From Adhaeribacter arboris (lineage in GTDB: Bacteria > Bacteroidota > Bacteroidia > Cytophagales > Hymenobacteraceae): DNA of 64,000 nt. Both the position numbers and the translations under genes were made by a program. The notes beneath the pieces were generated by a model. That model saw only the letters and a list, made by a program, of their open reading frames with translations, ran no database searches and had not been told where the DNA came from. Below are positions 15,888 to 24,995 of this stretch, one piece after another. Numbering within the stretch: position 1 is the stretch's first letter; each line of letters starts with the position of its first letter. The DNA lies in NCBI RefSeq assembly GCF_003023845.1, contig NZ_PYFT01000001.1, positions 4,960,001 through 5,024,000 of the forward strand. The letters are read 5' to 3'.

Positions 15888-17330
15888 CTAATTAACTGTT
15901 CTCTCGGCCGTCCACTCATCCAACCGTATTAAAACTGCAAGCGAAAGGTAAAACAAAGAACCAATTTTATCGGTTTCGAGCAACTCGTTCAGGAAAAGAT
16001 GGACGGCAATTATAAATATACATAAGGCTACTGCCAAAACGGTTCTTCTGTGCTCGGGCTGAGTAGTGCGGTGGTAGATTTTTTCGGGCAGCAATAAAAT
16101 ATAACCCATAAAAATTAAAAACAGAATGCCGCCTACATAACCTTGCTCCGCGAATTGCAGCAGAAAATAATTATGAACCGTGGATTGTTCCGGGTTGTCG
16201 CTGACGTAGGTGGTAAACCGGCTAACCGTATATTTCAAATATTCCGGGTAAAAAGTATTCGGTCCGCTGCCGGTAAAGGGCCGGTCGGCAATCATACGGG
16301 CGGCGGCAATCCAGCGGTAAACGCGCTCCATGCCCGACACATCGCGTAAGGTATAAGTCGCCTGTAAGTGTTTCCGGATATCGTCTTTATTAAAAATAGT
16401 TTTCTCGTACTCCGGGGCGTATTGCATGTACCGATAATTGGCGCTCAGGTAAATAACTGCGGCCAAACTAATAAGTAAAATACAAGCCAGCAAGTAACGG
16501 GTGAGGCGGAACCGGATCACCAAACCATATAATACAGCTAAAGGTAAACTCAACCAGGAGGCCCGGGTATACGAGGCTAGCACTCCGGCCAGCAGTAAAC
16601 AACTAATAATACCCGGTATAATGCGTCCGCGAGTTGTTTTTTGCTGTAAGGTTAGATAGACCGCATACGGCAGGGCGGCGGCGGACAGTACGCCGTACAT
16701 AACGTGGTTCCGGAGAAAAGGCGCAACTATTTTGTTGGCGGCAGCAAACGTAAAACCCACGGCTGCGTGCCGGATTAAAGTAATGGTTACGACTACCCCC
16801 AAGGCGCTAATAAGAAAGTAAAGAAACCGCCGCCAGGTAGCTGGATTTTGAACGAGATCGCCGGCCAGAAAAACAAAAACCAATAAATACCAGGTTTTGG
16901 CTACCAGGTATTTTCCCGAGCGTAAATAATCAGCGGAGAATAAAGTGGTTACAACTGACCACAGAAAGAATAGCAGCAATAGCTTAATTAAAGGATGCTG
17001 CATTAAATGCTTATCCGGATTTTTGCCGAGGAGCCACGAGCCCACATAACAAGCGGCGAGTAAGATAATAAGCGGTTCCGAAAATAAATCGGTGCCAAAG
17101 CCACCGGGCAAATCCACCTCCATCGAAAAAGGAATAGCCAGCAAAAGCAGATAAAAGAGTACCGCATAATTAGTAAGTGCAATGCCCAGAACCACTAGAG
17201 CCAGAGGTGGAATCAGGAAATAAATATTTTGCTTATAAATGGCCAGGGAAATAGTAGCCAATAATAACGCACTAAAAGCCAGGTAAATTTTTAGCGGTCC
17301 ATTACCGGTAGAGGGCCCAACGAAAATCAT
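15888..17330 (-). CDS. O-antigen ligase / Wzy_C family polysaccharide polymerase-ligase
   Basis: A 480-residue polytopic inner-membrane protein with roughly a dozen spans. A large periplasmic loop holds ERVYRWIAAARMIADRPFTGSGPNTF and STVHNYFLLQFAEQGYVGG, the signature of the O-antigen ligase/Wzy_C superfamily (WaaL, Wzy). Such enzymes polymerise or transfer lipid-linked glycans on the periplasmic side. It overlaps the Wzz-like gene by 4 bp (17327-17330), so the two are one operon. Ligase and polymerase roles cannot be separated by sequence alone. Confidence 0.88.
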   Translation of the reverse strand: MIFVGPSTGNGPLKIYLAFSALLLATISLAIYKQNIYFLIPPLALVVLGIALTNYAVLFYLLLLAIPFSMEVDLPGGFGTDLFSEPLIILLAACYVGSWLLGKNPDKHLMQHPLIKLLLLFFLWSVVTTLFSADYLRSGKYLVAKTWYLLVFVFLAGDLVQNPATWRRFLYFLISALGVVVTITLIRHAAVGFTFAAANKIVAPFLRNHVMYGVLSAAALPYAVYLTLQQKTTRGRIIPGIISCLLLAGVLASYTRASWLSLPLAVLYGLVIRFRLTRYLLACILLISLAAVIYLSANYRYMQYAPEYEKTIFNKDDIRKHLQATYTLRDVSGMERVYRWIAAARMIADRPFTGSGPNTFYPEYLKYTVSRFTTYVSDNPEQSTVHNYFLLQFAEQGYVGGILFLIFMGYILLLPEKIYHRTTQPEHRRTVLAVALCIFIIAVHLFLNELLETDKIGSLFYLSLAVLIRLDEWTAERTVN

Positions 17331-18481
17331 GCGTAGAATCGTTCGCGGCGAAAAGATTTTTGGCGCTCTAAAACACTAACCACTACCACCGACAGTAAAA
17401 AGGTTAAAAACGTAGCGCCTGCCACCATTAACCACCGGATAGGTTTTACTTTTTTAAGGGCCGGAGTAGCAGGCTGCACGAGGTACAAAGAACTGGTTTG
17501 GTTTTGCAAGGCCAGCTTCGCGTCTTCGTAAAGTTGCCGGGCTTTCAGGTATTCTTCCCGCCGGCTGTTAAAAATAGCTTCCAGGCGGGTTACTTCGTCG
17601 GTGCCGGCCAGGTACGATTCCAGGTTGATGCTGCTGCCGGAAGTGGAACTTTTTAACGCGCTTGCGGCGGCCTCTAAACCTTTTATCTCGGCTTTTAAAG
17701 TAATTACTTTGGGGTTAGACGCCGGGAGTTGCGCCTGGTAGCTTTTTAAAGTAGCCCGAGCTTGCCGTAGGTCGGTTTCGGTTTGTACCAAGCGTTCGGC
17801 CAGGTAGCGGCTTTCGGGGCGGCTTTCGTGCTCGGCAGTAGAAGCGCCAAAAATACCGTATTGCCGCCGGGCGGTAAGCAACGAGTCCTGCGTTTTGTGT
17901 AATTCTTTTTGTAAAAATTGTTGCCGTTGCGCGTACGAGTTAACTATTTTCTGCTGATTGGTGAGCGTCAGCTGTTGGTTAATAACGTCAATCTGGTGGG
18001 TAATAGCGTTCGCTACCCGGGCGGCAAAATACTTATCCGCATCGTCGAAAGATACTTGTACCGCCGAACGGTTGTTTTGGGCAATCGAGTAATTGTACAA
18101 AAATTCTTCGAGTACTTTTTGTTGGATTTTATCGGAAGTATCGTTGGCCGGATAACGGTAGTGCCGCGCGAACTTAAATTGTTGAATAATATGCCGCAGC
18201 AAGGGTTCGGATTGGCCAATACTAATCAGCCGGTCGGCATCGTCGGAGCTCATGCTCAAGGTTAATTTTTCGCCGTTCAGGATAAACGCCGGATTTAACG
18301 TTGTTTCCAGGTCGGGCAAATTGGTAGGGTAAAATATAGCCGTAGACCGGTAAATATTGGGGAGCAACAAAGCGGTAATAGCACTTATAATACAAGCGGC
18401 TAAGGTAACTCCCAAAATCGGCCAGCGCCATTTTTGCACCAGGGGCAAATAACCAGCTAAATAGTGTTCGGTGGCAGCCAT
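17327..18481 (-). CDS. Wzz/GumC-type chain-length determinant protein
   Basis: A 384-residue polysaccharide co-polymerase. There is a membrane span near residues 20-40, the PNIYRSTAIFYP motif after it, a long periplasmic coiled coil (about 165-330, with LTNQQKIVNSYAQRQQFLQKELHKTQ), and a second span near 350-372 preceded by TPALKKVKPIRW. There is no cytoplasmic tyrosine-kinase domain. It sets glycan chain length together with the neighbouring Wzy/ligase, whose start it overlaps. It is transcribed away from the flippase operon. Confidence 0.88.
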   Translation of the reverse strand: MAATEHYLAGYLPLVQKWRWPILGVTLAACIISAITALLLPNIYRSTAIFYPTNLPDLETTLNPAFILNGEKLTLSMSSDDADRLISIGQSEPLLRHIIQQFKFARHYRYPANDTSDKIQQKVLEEFLYNYSIAQNNRSAVQVSFDDADKYFAARVANAITHQIDVINQQLTLTNQQKIVNSYAQRQQFLQKELHKTQDSLLTARRQYGIFGASTAEHESRPESRYLAERLVQTETDLRQARATLKSYQAQLPASNPKVITLKAEIKGLEAAASALKSSTSGSSINLESYLAGTDEVTRLEAIFNSRREEYLKARQLYEDAKLALQNQTSSLYLVQPATPALKKVKPIRWLMVAGATFLTFLLSVVVVSVLERQKSFRRERFYA

Positions 18482-18572
18482 CCAAATTTAAAATTTACTT
18501 CTTACAATCAAATTTATTTAAAATTTACTAAAATATTTTGGCTCTGCTACCCATACAAGTATTTTTTAACTT

Positions 18573-19334
18573 TTACTTTACCTTCTGGAACTCCATTTTA
18601 GTAACTTCTCTTTTCTGAATCCAGAATTTATCAATAATCCGGGTAATGGGCAAAGTGAAATCTTCCAGCAGCAGCGATAATTTATTCAAAGGCTCTCCTT
18701 CCGCGCGGGTTCTAGGGTTCAATACCTTACGGATAGCGCCGCAAACGTAATAACTGGCATGAATAGGTAAATACTGCGTCGCCACTAATTGAAAGCCTTT
18801 ATTTTTTAGAATAGTGGCGTAGGTACTTACGGGTCGACCCATGTTTAACTCATCACCTTTTTCAGTAATTTCGGTTCTTTCAAATAAAATAACTTTATCC
18901 CGCGATACTCTACCCATTTCTTCCAGGTACAATTTAAACATTTCGTAATTGGTATTGTGCTGTAAAACCGTAACGGAATATACCAAATCAATGGAATTAT
19001 CGGGGAGCGGGATGCCGGTGCCATTGGTTTTAATTAACTCGGCCGGATAGTTTTTTAAATTTTCGGCGGCTAATTGCAGCATGTTTTCGGAAATATCTAC
19101 GCCTACCAGTCGGGCGGGCTGGTGTTGGGCGACTACTTTTAAATTACCTCCCGGACCGCTGCCCAACTCCATCACCGATTTTCCTTTAAAATCCAGTTTA
19201 TGAAAAAGCTTTAAAAATTGCTGGCGTTTGTAGACGTAATAAGGTTCATCGTCGCCCGCTATTACATTACCCTTGTTTCTTTTGGTAATTTCCTGGGCCA
19301 CTTTCGACCAATACTTCTCGGGTTGGTAATTCAT
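18573..19334 (-). CDS. class I SAM-dependent methyltransferase
   Basis: A 253-residue cytoplasmic methyltransferase. The SAM-binding motif I is VMELGSGPGGNL, motif II LVGVDISENML, and the post-I region SIDLVYSVTVLQHNTNY is typical of Methyltransf_11/25 enzymes. Lying 91 bp upstream of wzz on the same strand within a glycan cluster, it probably methylates a sugar or lipid-linked glycan, but the acceptor is not shown by sequence. The family is widespread and functionally diverse. Confidence 0.85.
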   Translation of the reverse strand: MNYQPEKYWSKVAQEITKRNKGNVIAGDDEPYYVYKRQQFLKLFHKLDFKGKSVMELGSGPGGNLKVVAQHQPARLVGVDISENMLQLAAENLKNYPAELIKTNGTGIPLPDNSIDLVYSVTVLQHNTNYEMFKLYLEEMGRVSRDKVILFERTEITEKGDELNMGRPVSTYATILKNKGFQLVATQYLPIHASYYVCGAIRKVLNPRTRAEGEPLNKLSLLLEDFTLPITRIIDKFWIQKREVTKMEFQKVK

Positions 19335-19671
19335 GTTAAAAAATTTGTTCTCGCAATATAAAACATATACGAAGCAGCCTTAGTACAGCTACCGGAAAAC
19401 GACTTGCTCAATTTGTAACGAAACTACCTCGAGTATTCTTTAAATAGTTTTCATACAATCCATTTAAAATTAAACTACGGCAGAATTTAGGAGTGGTAAA
19501 TAGTCTGCTCTTACTGATATCTAATTATTACTCCTTGCTAACCGCCTCCAGACACGTATCTTTGTTTTTTGAATAAACGGCGTACTTCGTTAAACTGAAC
19601 GAATAATTTAAAAACGAAACAGTTTAATGGCTCCTCAAAAATAATTAAAACGTAAACCTACCTGCTAATTT
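19335..19671. other. divergent intergenic region of the polysaccharide cluster
   Basis: A 337-bp gap between the divergent methyltransferase and flippase genes. It holds one strong plus-strand promoter (19535-19564). I see no matching minus-strand promoter, RNA gene or other repeat. Confidence 0.55.
19535..19564 (+). promoter_or_regulatory. Bacteroidota promoter of the flippase operon
   Basis: TTG (19535-19537), a spacer of exactly 19 nt, then TATCTTTG (19557-19564), an exact match to the Bacteroidota primary-sigma promoter TTG-N19-TAnnTTTG. Transcription would start about 19570, giving a leader of about 100 nt before the flippase gene. Confidence 0.7.
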
Positions 19672-21099
19672 ATTAAAAAGCTACTCGGAAATATCAGTTT
19701 TGTGGTGCTGCTCAATTTGCTCGTGAAACCCATTTGGCTGGTTTTAGAAAATAACGTGCAAAACCAAATGGGGCACGCGGCTTTTGGTACTTTTGCGGCG
19801 CTCTTTTCTTTTACTTTTATTTTTACCTCTTTCACCGACCTAGGTATTTACCATTATTTTACAAAACAAATGGCAGCCGTACCTACTTTTATGGCAACGC
19901 ACCTACCGGTAGTTTTGCCATTTAAAACCCTGATATCATTCCTTTTTCCTTTTGTAATGTTGCTCGCCGGTTGGGGCATCGGGTACCGGGCCGAGCAGTT
20001 GTATTATCTTACGTTAATTGGTTTCATTTTTACGTTTACCCAGTTTACCCAGTTTTTACGCGGCGCGCTGCAAGCCCACCAGTTCTTTAATCTCGATTCA
20101 ATAATATCAGTACTGGAGCGATTTTTTTTAATTTTCATCATTATCGTGCTGCTTTACCTGGGAATTACCCTGGAAAATTACGTGTACGCCCGATTAACTT
20201 CGGTACTGCTGGCTTTTGGGGTTTTATGCCTGTTTTTTCGTAAAAAATTTGGTTCTTTTCCGGCTAAATGGGATTGGCAACAGTTGAGTTTTATTTTAAA
20301 AGCGAGCCTCCCTTTTGCTATTATTAATTTGGTAAACGGTATTAACGAAAAAATTGATATGGTAATGCTGGAGCGTTTGGCCTCGAGCCGGGAAGCGGGC
20401 ATTTACGCGGGTGCCTACCGGTGGGTAGATGCCGTTATGATGTATCTATGGACGGTATTGCCTATTTTCTTCGCTAAATTTGCGGCTCACCAAAAGCAAC
20501 CGCTGGAACAGCAAAAGTTGCTGCATTTCGGGCAGGCGATTGTGAGCGTACCCATAATTTTCGTGAGCGTTTTTGTGTTTTTTTACGGCGAAAAGCTATT
20601 CTGGCAATTCAGTAATTCGTCGCCCGCCGAGCTAAGCTTAATGCGCTTAAACCTCCGGATTTTATTTGCGAACGTGTGCGTACACGGTTTTTTTGCCATT
20701 TACGCCAACATTCTCACGGCCAGTAACCGGGAATTAGCAGTGAGTAAACTGGTAGCGCTTAGTATTGTGGTAAATGTTACCCTTAATTTTATTTTTATTC
20801 CGGTTTATGGTTCATTAGCGGCGGCGGTAAATACTCTTTTTAGTGCCGTGCTGGTTTCAGGTGGCTATTTGCTTTACTTAAGGCCAAAATTAAACATTCC
20901 GGTGCCCGGAAAACTTATTTTAAAATTGTTACTAAGTGCCGGAGCACTTAGCGGAATATTTTACGGATTATTGTTAATTTGTGCCATCTGGTGGGTAAAT
21001 ACTATCCTGGCCGGCTTGGCGTTTTTAGGAATATTGATTGTAACCCGGGTTATCCGGCTCGCCGACCTAAGGGCCAACCTGCTCCAAAGAGAAAAATAA
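19672..21099 (+). CDS. oligosaccharide flippase (Wzx/MATE-like)
   Basis: A membrane protein of about 475 residues with 12-14 hydrophobic spans, of the polysaccharide transport family that flips lipid-linked repeat units to the periplasm. The N-terminal KKLLGNISFVVLLNLLVKP is homologous to Bacteroidota flippases and begins upstream of the first standard start (GTG 19702). The only candidate before the in-frame stop at 19666 is ATT at 19672, so an ATT start is proposed. It is the first gene of a four-gene operon with a GT4, a deacetylase and a GT2. Confidence 0.85.
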   Translation: MKKLLGNISFVVLLNLLVKPIWLVLENNVQNQMGHAAFGTFAALFSFTFIFTSFTDLGIYHYFTKQMAAVPTFMATHLPVVLPFKTLISFLFPFVMLLAGWGIGYRAEQLYYLTLIGFIFTFTQFTQFLRGALQAHQFFNLDSIISVLERFFLIFIIIVLLYLGITLENYVYARLTSVLLAFGVLCLFFRKKFGSFPAKWDWQQLSFILKASLPFAIINLVNGINEKIDMVMLERLASSREAGIYAGAYRWVDAVMMYLWTVLPIFFAKFAAHQKQPLEQQKLLHFGQAIVSVPIIFVSVFVFFYGEKLFWQFSNSSPAELSLMRLNLRILFANVCVHGFFAIYANILTASNRELAVSKLVALSIVVNVTLNFIFIPVYGSLAAAVNTLFSAVLVSGGYLLYLRPKLNIPVPGKLILKLLLSAGALSGIFYGLLLICAIWWVNTILAGLAFLGILIVTRVIRLADLRANLLQREK

Positions 21100-21128
21100 A
21101 ATCGTATTCGGATACCCCTTAGTTTTAC

Positions 21129-22271
21129 ATGAGAATAGCCGTAAATGCCCGCATTTTGTTAGCTGATAAATTAGAAGGAATGGGTAAGTTTACGCACGAA
21201 GTATTACGGCTTTTGGTCGTGCAGCATCCCGAACACGAGTTTTTCTTTTTATTCGACCGGCCTTACGATGCGCAATTTATATACGCCGCCAACGTAACCC
21301 CCATTATAGTATACCCACCGGCCCGGCATCCGTTTTTATTTTACGTTTGGTTCGAGCTGATGCTGCCGCGGGTATTACGCCAAATAAAACCGGATGTATT
21401 TTTTTCGCCGGATAACTTTACCACCTTGCGCACCCACGTGCCCCGGGTTACGGTCATTCACGATTTGGCTTATCTGCATTTCCCAGCCGAAAAGAAATTC
21501 TTCGATCGCCGGTATTACCAAAAATTTATGCCTCGTTTTGCCGAGGCTTCGCGCCTTATTCTTACCGTATCGGAGTTCTCCAGAAAAGATATTATGAAGA
21601 GTTTTCATCTGCCTCCGGCTAAAGTAAAGGTAGCGCCTTGTGGGGTATCCGATTTTTTTAAACCCACTCTTTTTGCGCAGCAAATTGAAATCCGGCAAAA
21701 GTACTGCGCCGGCGAAATGTATTTTGTGTTTGTGGGAGCCTTACAACCCCGTAAAAATCTGGTTACCCTTTTTAAAGCCTTTGATGCCTTTAAGAATTTA
21801 ACGCGCAGCGAAGTAAAACTGGTAATAGTAGGCCGGAAAGCCTGGAAAGCCAACGCCATTGTAAAAGCCTACGAAGCCATGACGCATAAAACCGAGGTAA
21901 TATTTACCGGCCGGGTTTCTGATGCGGAAGTACGGCAGTTGTACGGGTCGGCGGTGGCGCTCGTGTTTGCTTCTTTATTCGAAGGTTTTGGCTTACCTAT
22001 TCTGGAGGCGCAGAAATGTGATTGCCCGGTTATTACCAGTACTACCAGCTCTATGGCAGAAGTAGCTGCCGAGAGTGCCTTGTTGGTAGATCCTCTGTCG
22101 CCGGAAGCAATCTGCCAGGCTTTGGTGCAATTGTACCATTATCCGGAAAGGCGAGACTATTACATTCGGCGGGGGCGCGAAAATTGTTGCCGTTATACCT
22201 GGCAGCAAACCGCCGATTTAATTTATCAAGGGCTACAGGAATCTTTAGAAATACCAAAAATTTCTTCTTAG
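21129..22271 (+). CDS. GT4-family (GT-B) glycosyltransferase
   Basis: A 380-residue GT-B enzyme. The N-terminal Rossmann domain starts MRIAVNARIL with KLEGMGKFTHEVL, followed by VTVIHDLAYLHFP. The C-terminal donor-binding domain has VGALQPRKNLVTLFKAF and the E-x7-E motif in EGFGLPILE. It transfers a sugar from a nucleotide donor in the cytoplasm; the linkage is unknown. It lies 29 bp after the flippase gene in the same operon. A homologous enzyme with the same motifs is at 44654-45787. Confidence 0.9.
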   Translation: MRIAVNARILLADKLEGMGKFTHEVLRLLVVQHPEHEFFFLFDRPYDAQFIYAANVTPIIVYPPARHPFLFYVWFELMLPRVLRQIKPDVFFSPDNFTTLRTHVPRVTVIHDLAYLHFPAEKKFFDRRYYQKFMPRFAEASRLILTVSEFSRKDIMKSFHLPPAKVKVAPCGVSDFFKPTLFAQQIEIRQKYCAGEMYFVFVGALQPRKNLVTLFKAFDAFKNLTRSEVKLVIVGRKAWKANAIVKAYEAMTHKTEVIFTGRVSDAEVRQLYGSAVALVFASLFEGFGLPILEAQKCDCPVITSTTSSMAEVAAESALLVDPLSPEAICQALVQLYHYPERRDYYIRRGRENCCRYTWQQTADLIYQGLQESLEIPKISS

Positions 22272-22281
22272 CAGGTAATAA

Positions 22282-22911
22282 ATGCGAATTTTTAGAACCC
22301 CGGCTTTGTTGCGGTATTTATTTCCGGAGTATATCTGGCGAAAAACAATTTCCGGGAAAAACATATATCTCACTTTTGATGATGGGCCGGTGCCGGAAGT
22401 TACCGAGTTTGTGTTGCAACAATTATCCGTTTACCAGGCAAAGGCCACTTTTTTCTGTGTCGGTGAAAATATCAGCCGGTACCCGGAGATTGCCCGGAAC
22501 ATCGTAGAACAAGGACATTACTTAGCGAATCATACTTATAACCACTTGCGTGGCTGGGCCACCGAAACAAATACGTACGTGCAGAACATTGCTTTATGCC
22601 AGGACCAGATCGAAAAATATCAGCCTAAACGGGAGCCTAGCTTGTTCCGGCCCCCTTATGGCCGCATCAGGCGTAAACAATTTAACGAAATTAAATCGGC
22701 TTACCGCGTTATCATGTGGGATATACTTACGTATGATTTCGATAATACTCTTTCGCCGGAAGTTGGTTTACAACGCATCCTGAAACAAACTACTGCTGGT
22801 TCGGTAGTAGTATTTCATGATTCTGTGAAGGCTTTCCCCAACCTGCAGTACTTGTTGCCGCGGTTTTTGCGTTATTTTGCTGGTTTAGGTTACAGCTTTA
22901 ATACTTTATGA
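22282..22911 (+). CDS. polysaccharide deacetylase (NodB/CE4 family)
   Basis: A 209-residue CE4 enzyme. The motifs are all there: TFDDGP (first metal Asp pair), HTYNH (HxxxH metal ligands), RPPYGR, and the C-terminal VVFHDS with the catalytic His. It would remove N-acetyl groups from GlcNAc-type residues, by analogy with PgaB or chitin deacetylases. No signal peptide is evident, so it may act at the inner membrane or be exported in an unusual way. The stop overlaps the next ATG (ATGATG at 22908), which indicates translational coupling with the GT2. Confidence 0.9.
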   Translation: MRIFRTPALLRYLFPEYIWRKTISGKNIYLTFDDGPVPEVTEFVLQQLSVYQAKATFFCVGENISRYPEIARNIVEQGHYLANHTYNHLRGWATETNTYVQNIALCQDQIEKYQPKREPSLFRPPYGRIRRKQFNEIKSAYRVIMWDILTYDFDNTLSPEVGLQRILKQTTAGSVVVFHDSVKAFPNLQYLLPRFLRYFAGLGYSFNTL

Positions 22912-24002
22912 TGTTTAAAGTAATATACTTTGCGGTTTTATTCAGTGTATCCTTAGTTATTCTGGGCTTATGGCTGCTGAACCGTCGGCGTTACCGCACC
23001 CAGTTGCTGGTGTTTCCGAAGGTGAGCATTTTGATTGCGGCCCGCAACGAAGAACATACTATTTTAAGGTGCCTGCAGGCTATTGAGAGTTTAGATTATC
23101 CCCGCGATAAACTGGAAATACTCATCGGCGACGATGCTTCTACGGATAATACTTACCGGGTAGTACGGCAATTTATTCAAGATAAACCCCATTATAAATG
23201 TATTACGGTTACGCAAAATTTAGGCTTAGCCCGGGGAAAAGGCAACGTATTAGCGCACCTGGCCCACCTGGCTACGAGTAATTACTTTTTTATAACCGAT
23301 GCCGATATTCAGGTGCCACCTTCCTGGATTCAGGTAATGCTAGCGCAGGTAAGGCCTTACATTGGCATTGTTACCGGTATTACCACGGTTACTGGCAACC
23401 GCCTCTTCGATAAATTACAATCTATTGATTGGATATACGCCCTGGGATTATTTCAGGTAGTAACCGACCTGGATTTGCCGGTGTTTACGATGGGTAATAA
23501 CATGCTCATTACCCGCGAGGCGTACGAAGCAACGGGTGGTTACGAGAACATTCCTTTTTCCATTACCGAAGATGCCAAGCTTTACCAGGAAGTAGTAAAA
23601 AAGCATTTTCATACGGTAAATATTTTTGATCCGTCGGTTTTGGCTCTTTCTACCCCGGCGTTGGATATGCGGCAATTATTGTGGCAACGGCGGCGTTGGA
23701 TGGAGGGTATCAGTCATATTCCGTTTTATATGGCGGCCGTATTTATTCTTTATTCCTGTTTCTATCCGGTCTGGATTCCCTTTTTTCAGGAAGTATCGCC
23801 CATTTTTTATTGGGGCATACTGGTAGCGAAAATAATCTGGCAAGCTGCTTTTATTCGTTTGTGCGCCCAACGCGTGAACTTAAAATTTCCGATTTGGCAA
23901 CTTGTTGTTTACGAATTTTTTATGATGTTCCTGGGAATTGCCTCTATTGTTTATTATATCTTACCGGTTAAAATTACCTGGAAACAACGAAAATATGCCT
24001 GA
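22908..24002 (+). CDS. family 2 glycosyltransferase, processive type
   Basis: A 364-residue GT2 protein. An N-terminal span (about 4-25) precedes the GT-A domain: SILIAARNEE, GDDASTDNT, TDADIQVPPSW (DxD), ITEDAKLY (acid), and QRRRWMEG (QxxRW). C-terminal spans follow at about 278-355. This is the layout of cellulose/chitin/PgaC-like synthases. With a CE4 deacetylase just upstream, a deacetylated beta-linked amino-sugar polymer is possible, but this is inference. Last gene of the operon; a heptamer repeat follows it. Confidence 0.9.
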   Translation: MMFKVIYFAVLFSVSLVILGLWLLNRRRYRTQLLVFPKVSILIAARNEEHTILRCLQAIESLDYPRDKLEILIGDDASTDNTYRVVRQFIQDKPHYKCITVTQNLGLARGKGNVLAHLAHLATSNYFFITDADIQVPPSWIQVMLAQVRPYIGIVTGITTVTGNRLFDKLQSIDWIYALGLFQVVTDLDLPVFTMGNNMLITREAYEATGGYENIPFSITEDAKLYQEVVKKHFHTVNIFDPSVLALSTPALDMRQLLWQRRRWMEGISHIPFYMAAVFILYSCFYPVWIPFFQEVSPIFYWGILVAKIIWQAAFIRLCAQRVNLKFPIWQLVVYEFFMMFLGIASIVYYILPVKITWKQRKYA

Positions 24003-24029
24003 TTGATTACGTGGCAAGGGGAGAAGTTT

Positions 24030-24085
24030 AAAGGTTGGAAGGTTGTTAAATGAAGTAAATGGTAAATGGTACTCGGTAAATGTAT
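24030..24085. repeat. heptamer tandem repeat after the glycan operon
   Basis: GTAAATG at 24055-24061, 24062-24068 and 24076-24082 with GTACTCG (24069-24075) between, in perfect 7-nt register. It is preceded by AGGTTGG and AAGGTTG units. Confidence 0.6.
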
Positions 24086-24226
24086 GGAGAATAGCTATTT
24101 AACTTTACCTTTCTTTCTGGAATAAAGCAAATTACGTAAGATAACAGCCTAAACTAAGCGCAACCTGCTAAGGCGAGTGGACGAATTAGTAATTTAAATC
24201 GTCATACGGACCACCTACAACTTACT

Positions 24227-24994
24227 ATGGAATTAATAGATTCGCACGCACATATTTATGCTCCAGAGTTTAAACCGGATAAAGCAGCAGTAATCCGTAA
24301 AGCGCAGGAAGCTGGCTTAATTCAGATTTTAATGCCCAATGTGGATCACACCTCCGTGGATGGCTTGTTACAAACTGAAACAGATTACCCTGGTTTTTGC
24401 CTCCCCATGATGGGATTGCACCCTTGCTCCGTAAAAAAAGATTTTCAGAAAGAACTGTACCTGGTAGAAGATTGGTTACATAAACGTTCGTTTACAGCCA
24501 TTGGGGAAACCGGCATTGATTTATATTGGGATAAAACGTACCTGGAGCAACAGAAAGAAGCGCTTACCATACAATTAGAATGGGCCAAAAAGTTTAAGTT
24601 ACCCGTAGTACTGCATACCCGCGACTCTTTTGAAGAAACGTACAAGTTGGTGGCTGCCGCTCAGGACGGTACTTTAACCGGGGTATTTCATTGCTTCTCC
24701 GGTACCCCGGAACAAGCCCAGCGGGTAATGGATTTAAAATTTTATATGGGTATTGGGGGAGTAAGTACTTTTAAGAATGGCGGTTTAGATAGTTTATTAC
24801 CTCCAATTTCGCTGGAACATTTGCTGCTCGAAACGGATTGTCCGTACCTGGCGCCGGTTCCTTACCGGGGCAAGCGCAACGAACCGGCTTACTTGCCGCT
24901 TATTGCCCAACCAGTGGCGGATATTAAGCAGCTACCCGTTGAAGAAGTAGCCACGGTTACTACCCGGAATACCCGTAATTTATTTAATTTGTAA
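24227..24994 (+). CDS. TatD-family metal-dependent hydrolase
   Basis: A 255-residue TIM-barrel hydrolase of the TatD DNase family. The metal-binding motif DSHAHIY is at residues 5-11, then GLHPCSV, IGETGIDLY, LHTRDSF, GVFHCFSG and the late LLETDCPYLAP. TatD proteins are 3'-5' exonucleases linked to DNA repair or cell-death degradation. Length and motifs are complete. The stop is separated by 1 bp from the ATG of the asparaginase, so the two form an operon. Confidence 0.92.
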   Translation: MELIDSHAHIYAPEFKPDKAAVIRKAQEAGLIQILMPNVDHTSVDGLLQTETDYPGFCLPMMGLHPCSVKKDFQKELYLVEDWLHKRSFTAIGETGIDLYWDKTYLEQQKEALTIQLEWAKKFKLPVVLHTRDSFEETYKLVAAAQDGTLTGVFHCFSGTPEQAQRVMDLKFYMGIGGVSTFKNGGLDSLLPPISLEHLLLETDCPYLAPVPYRGKRNEPAYLPLIAQPVADIKQLPVEEVATVTTRNTRNLFNL

Positions 24995-24995
24995 C

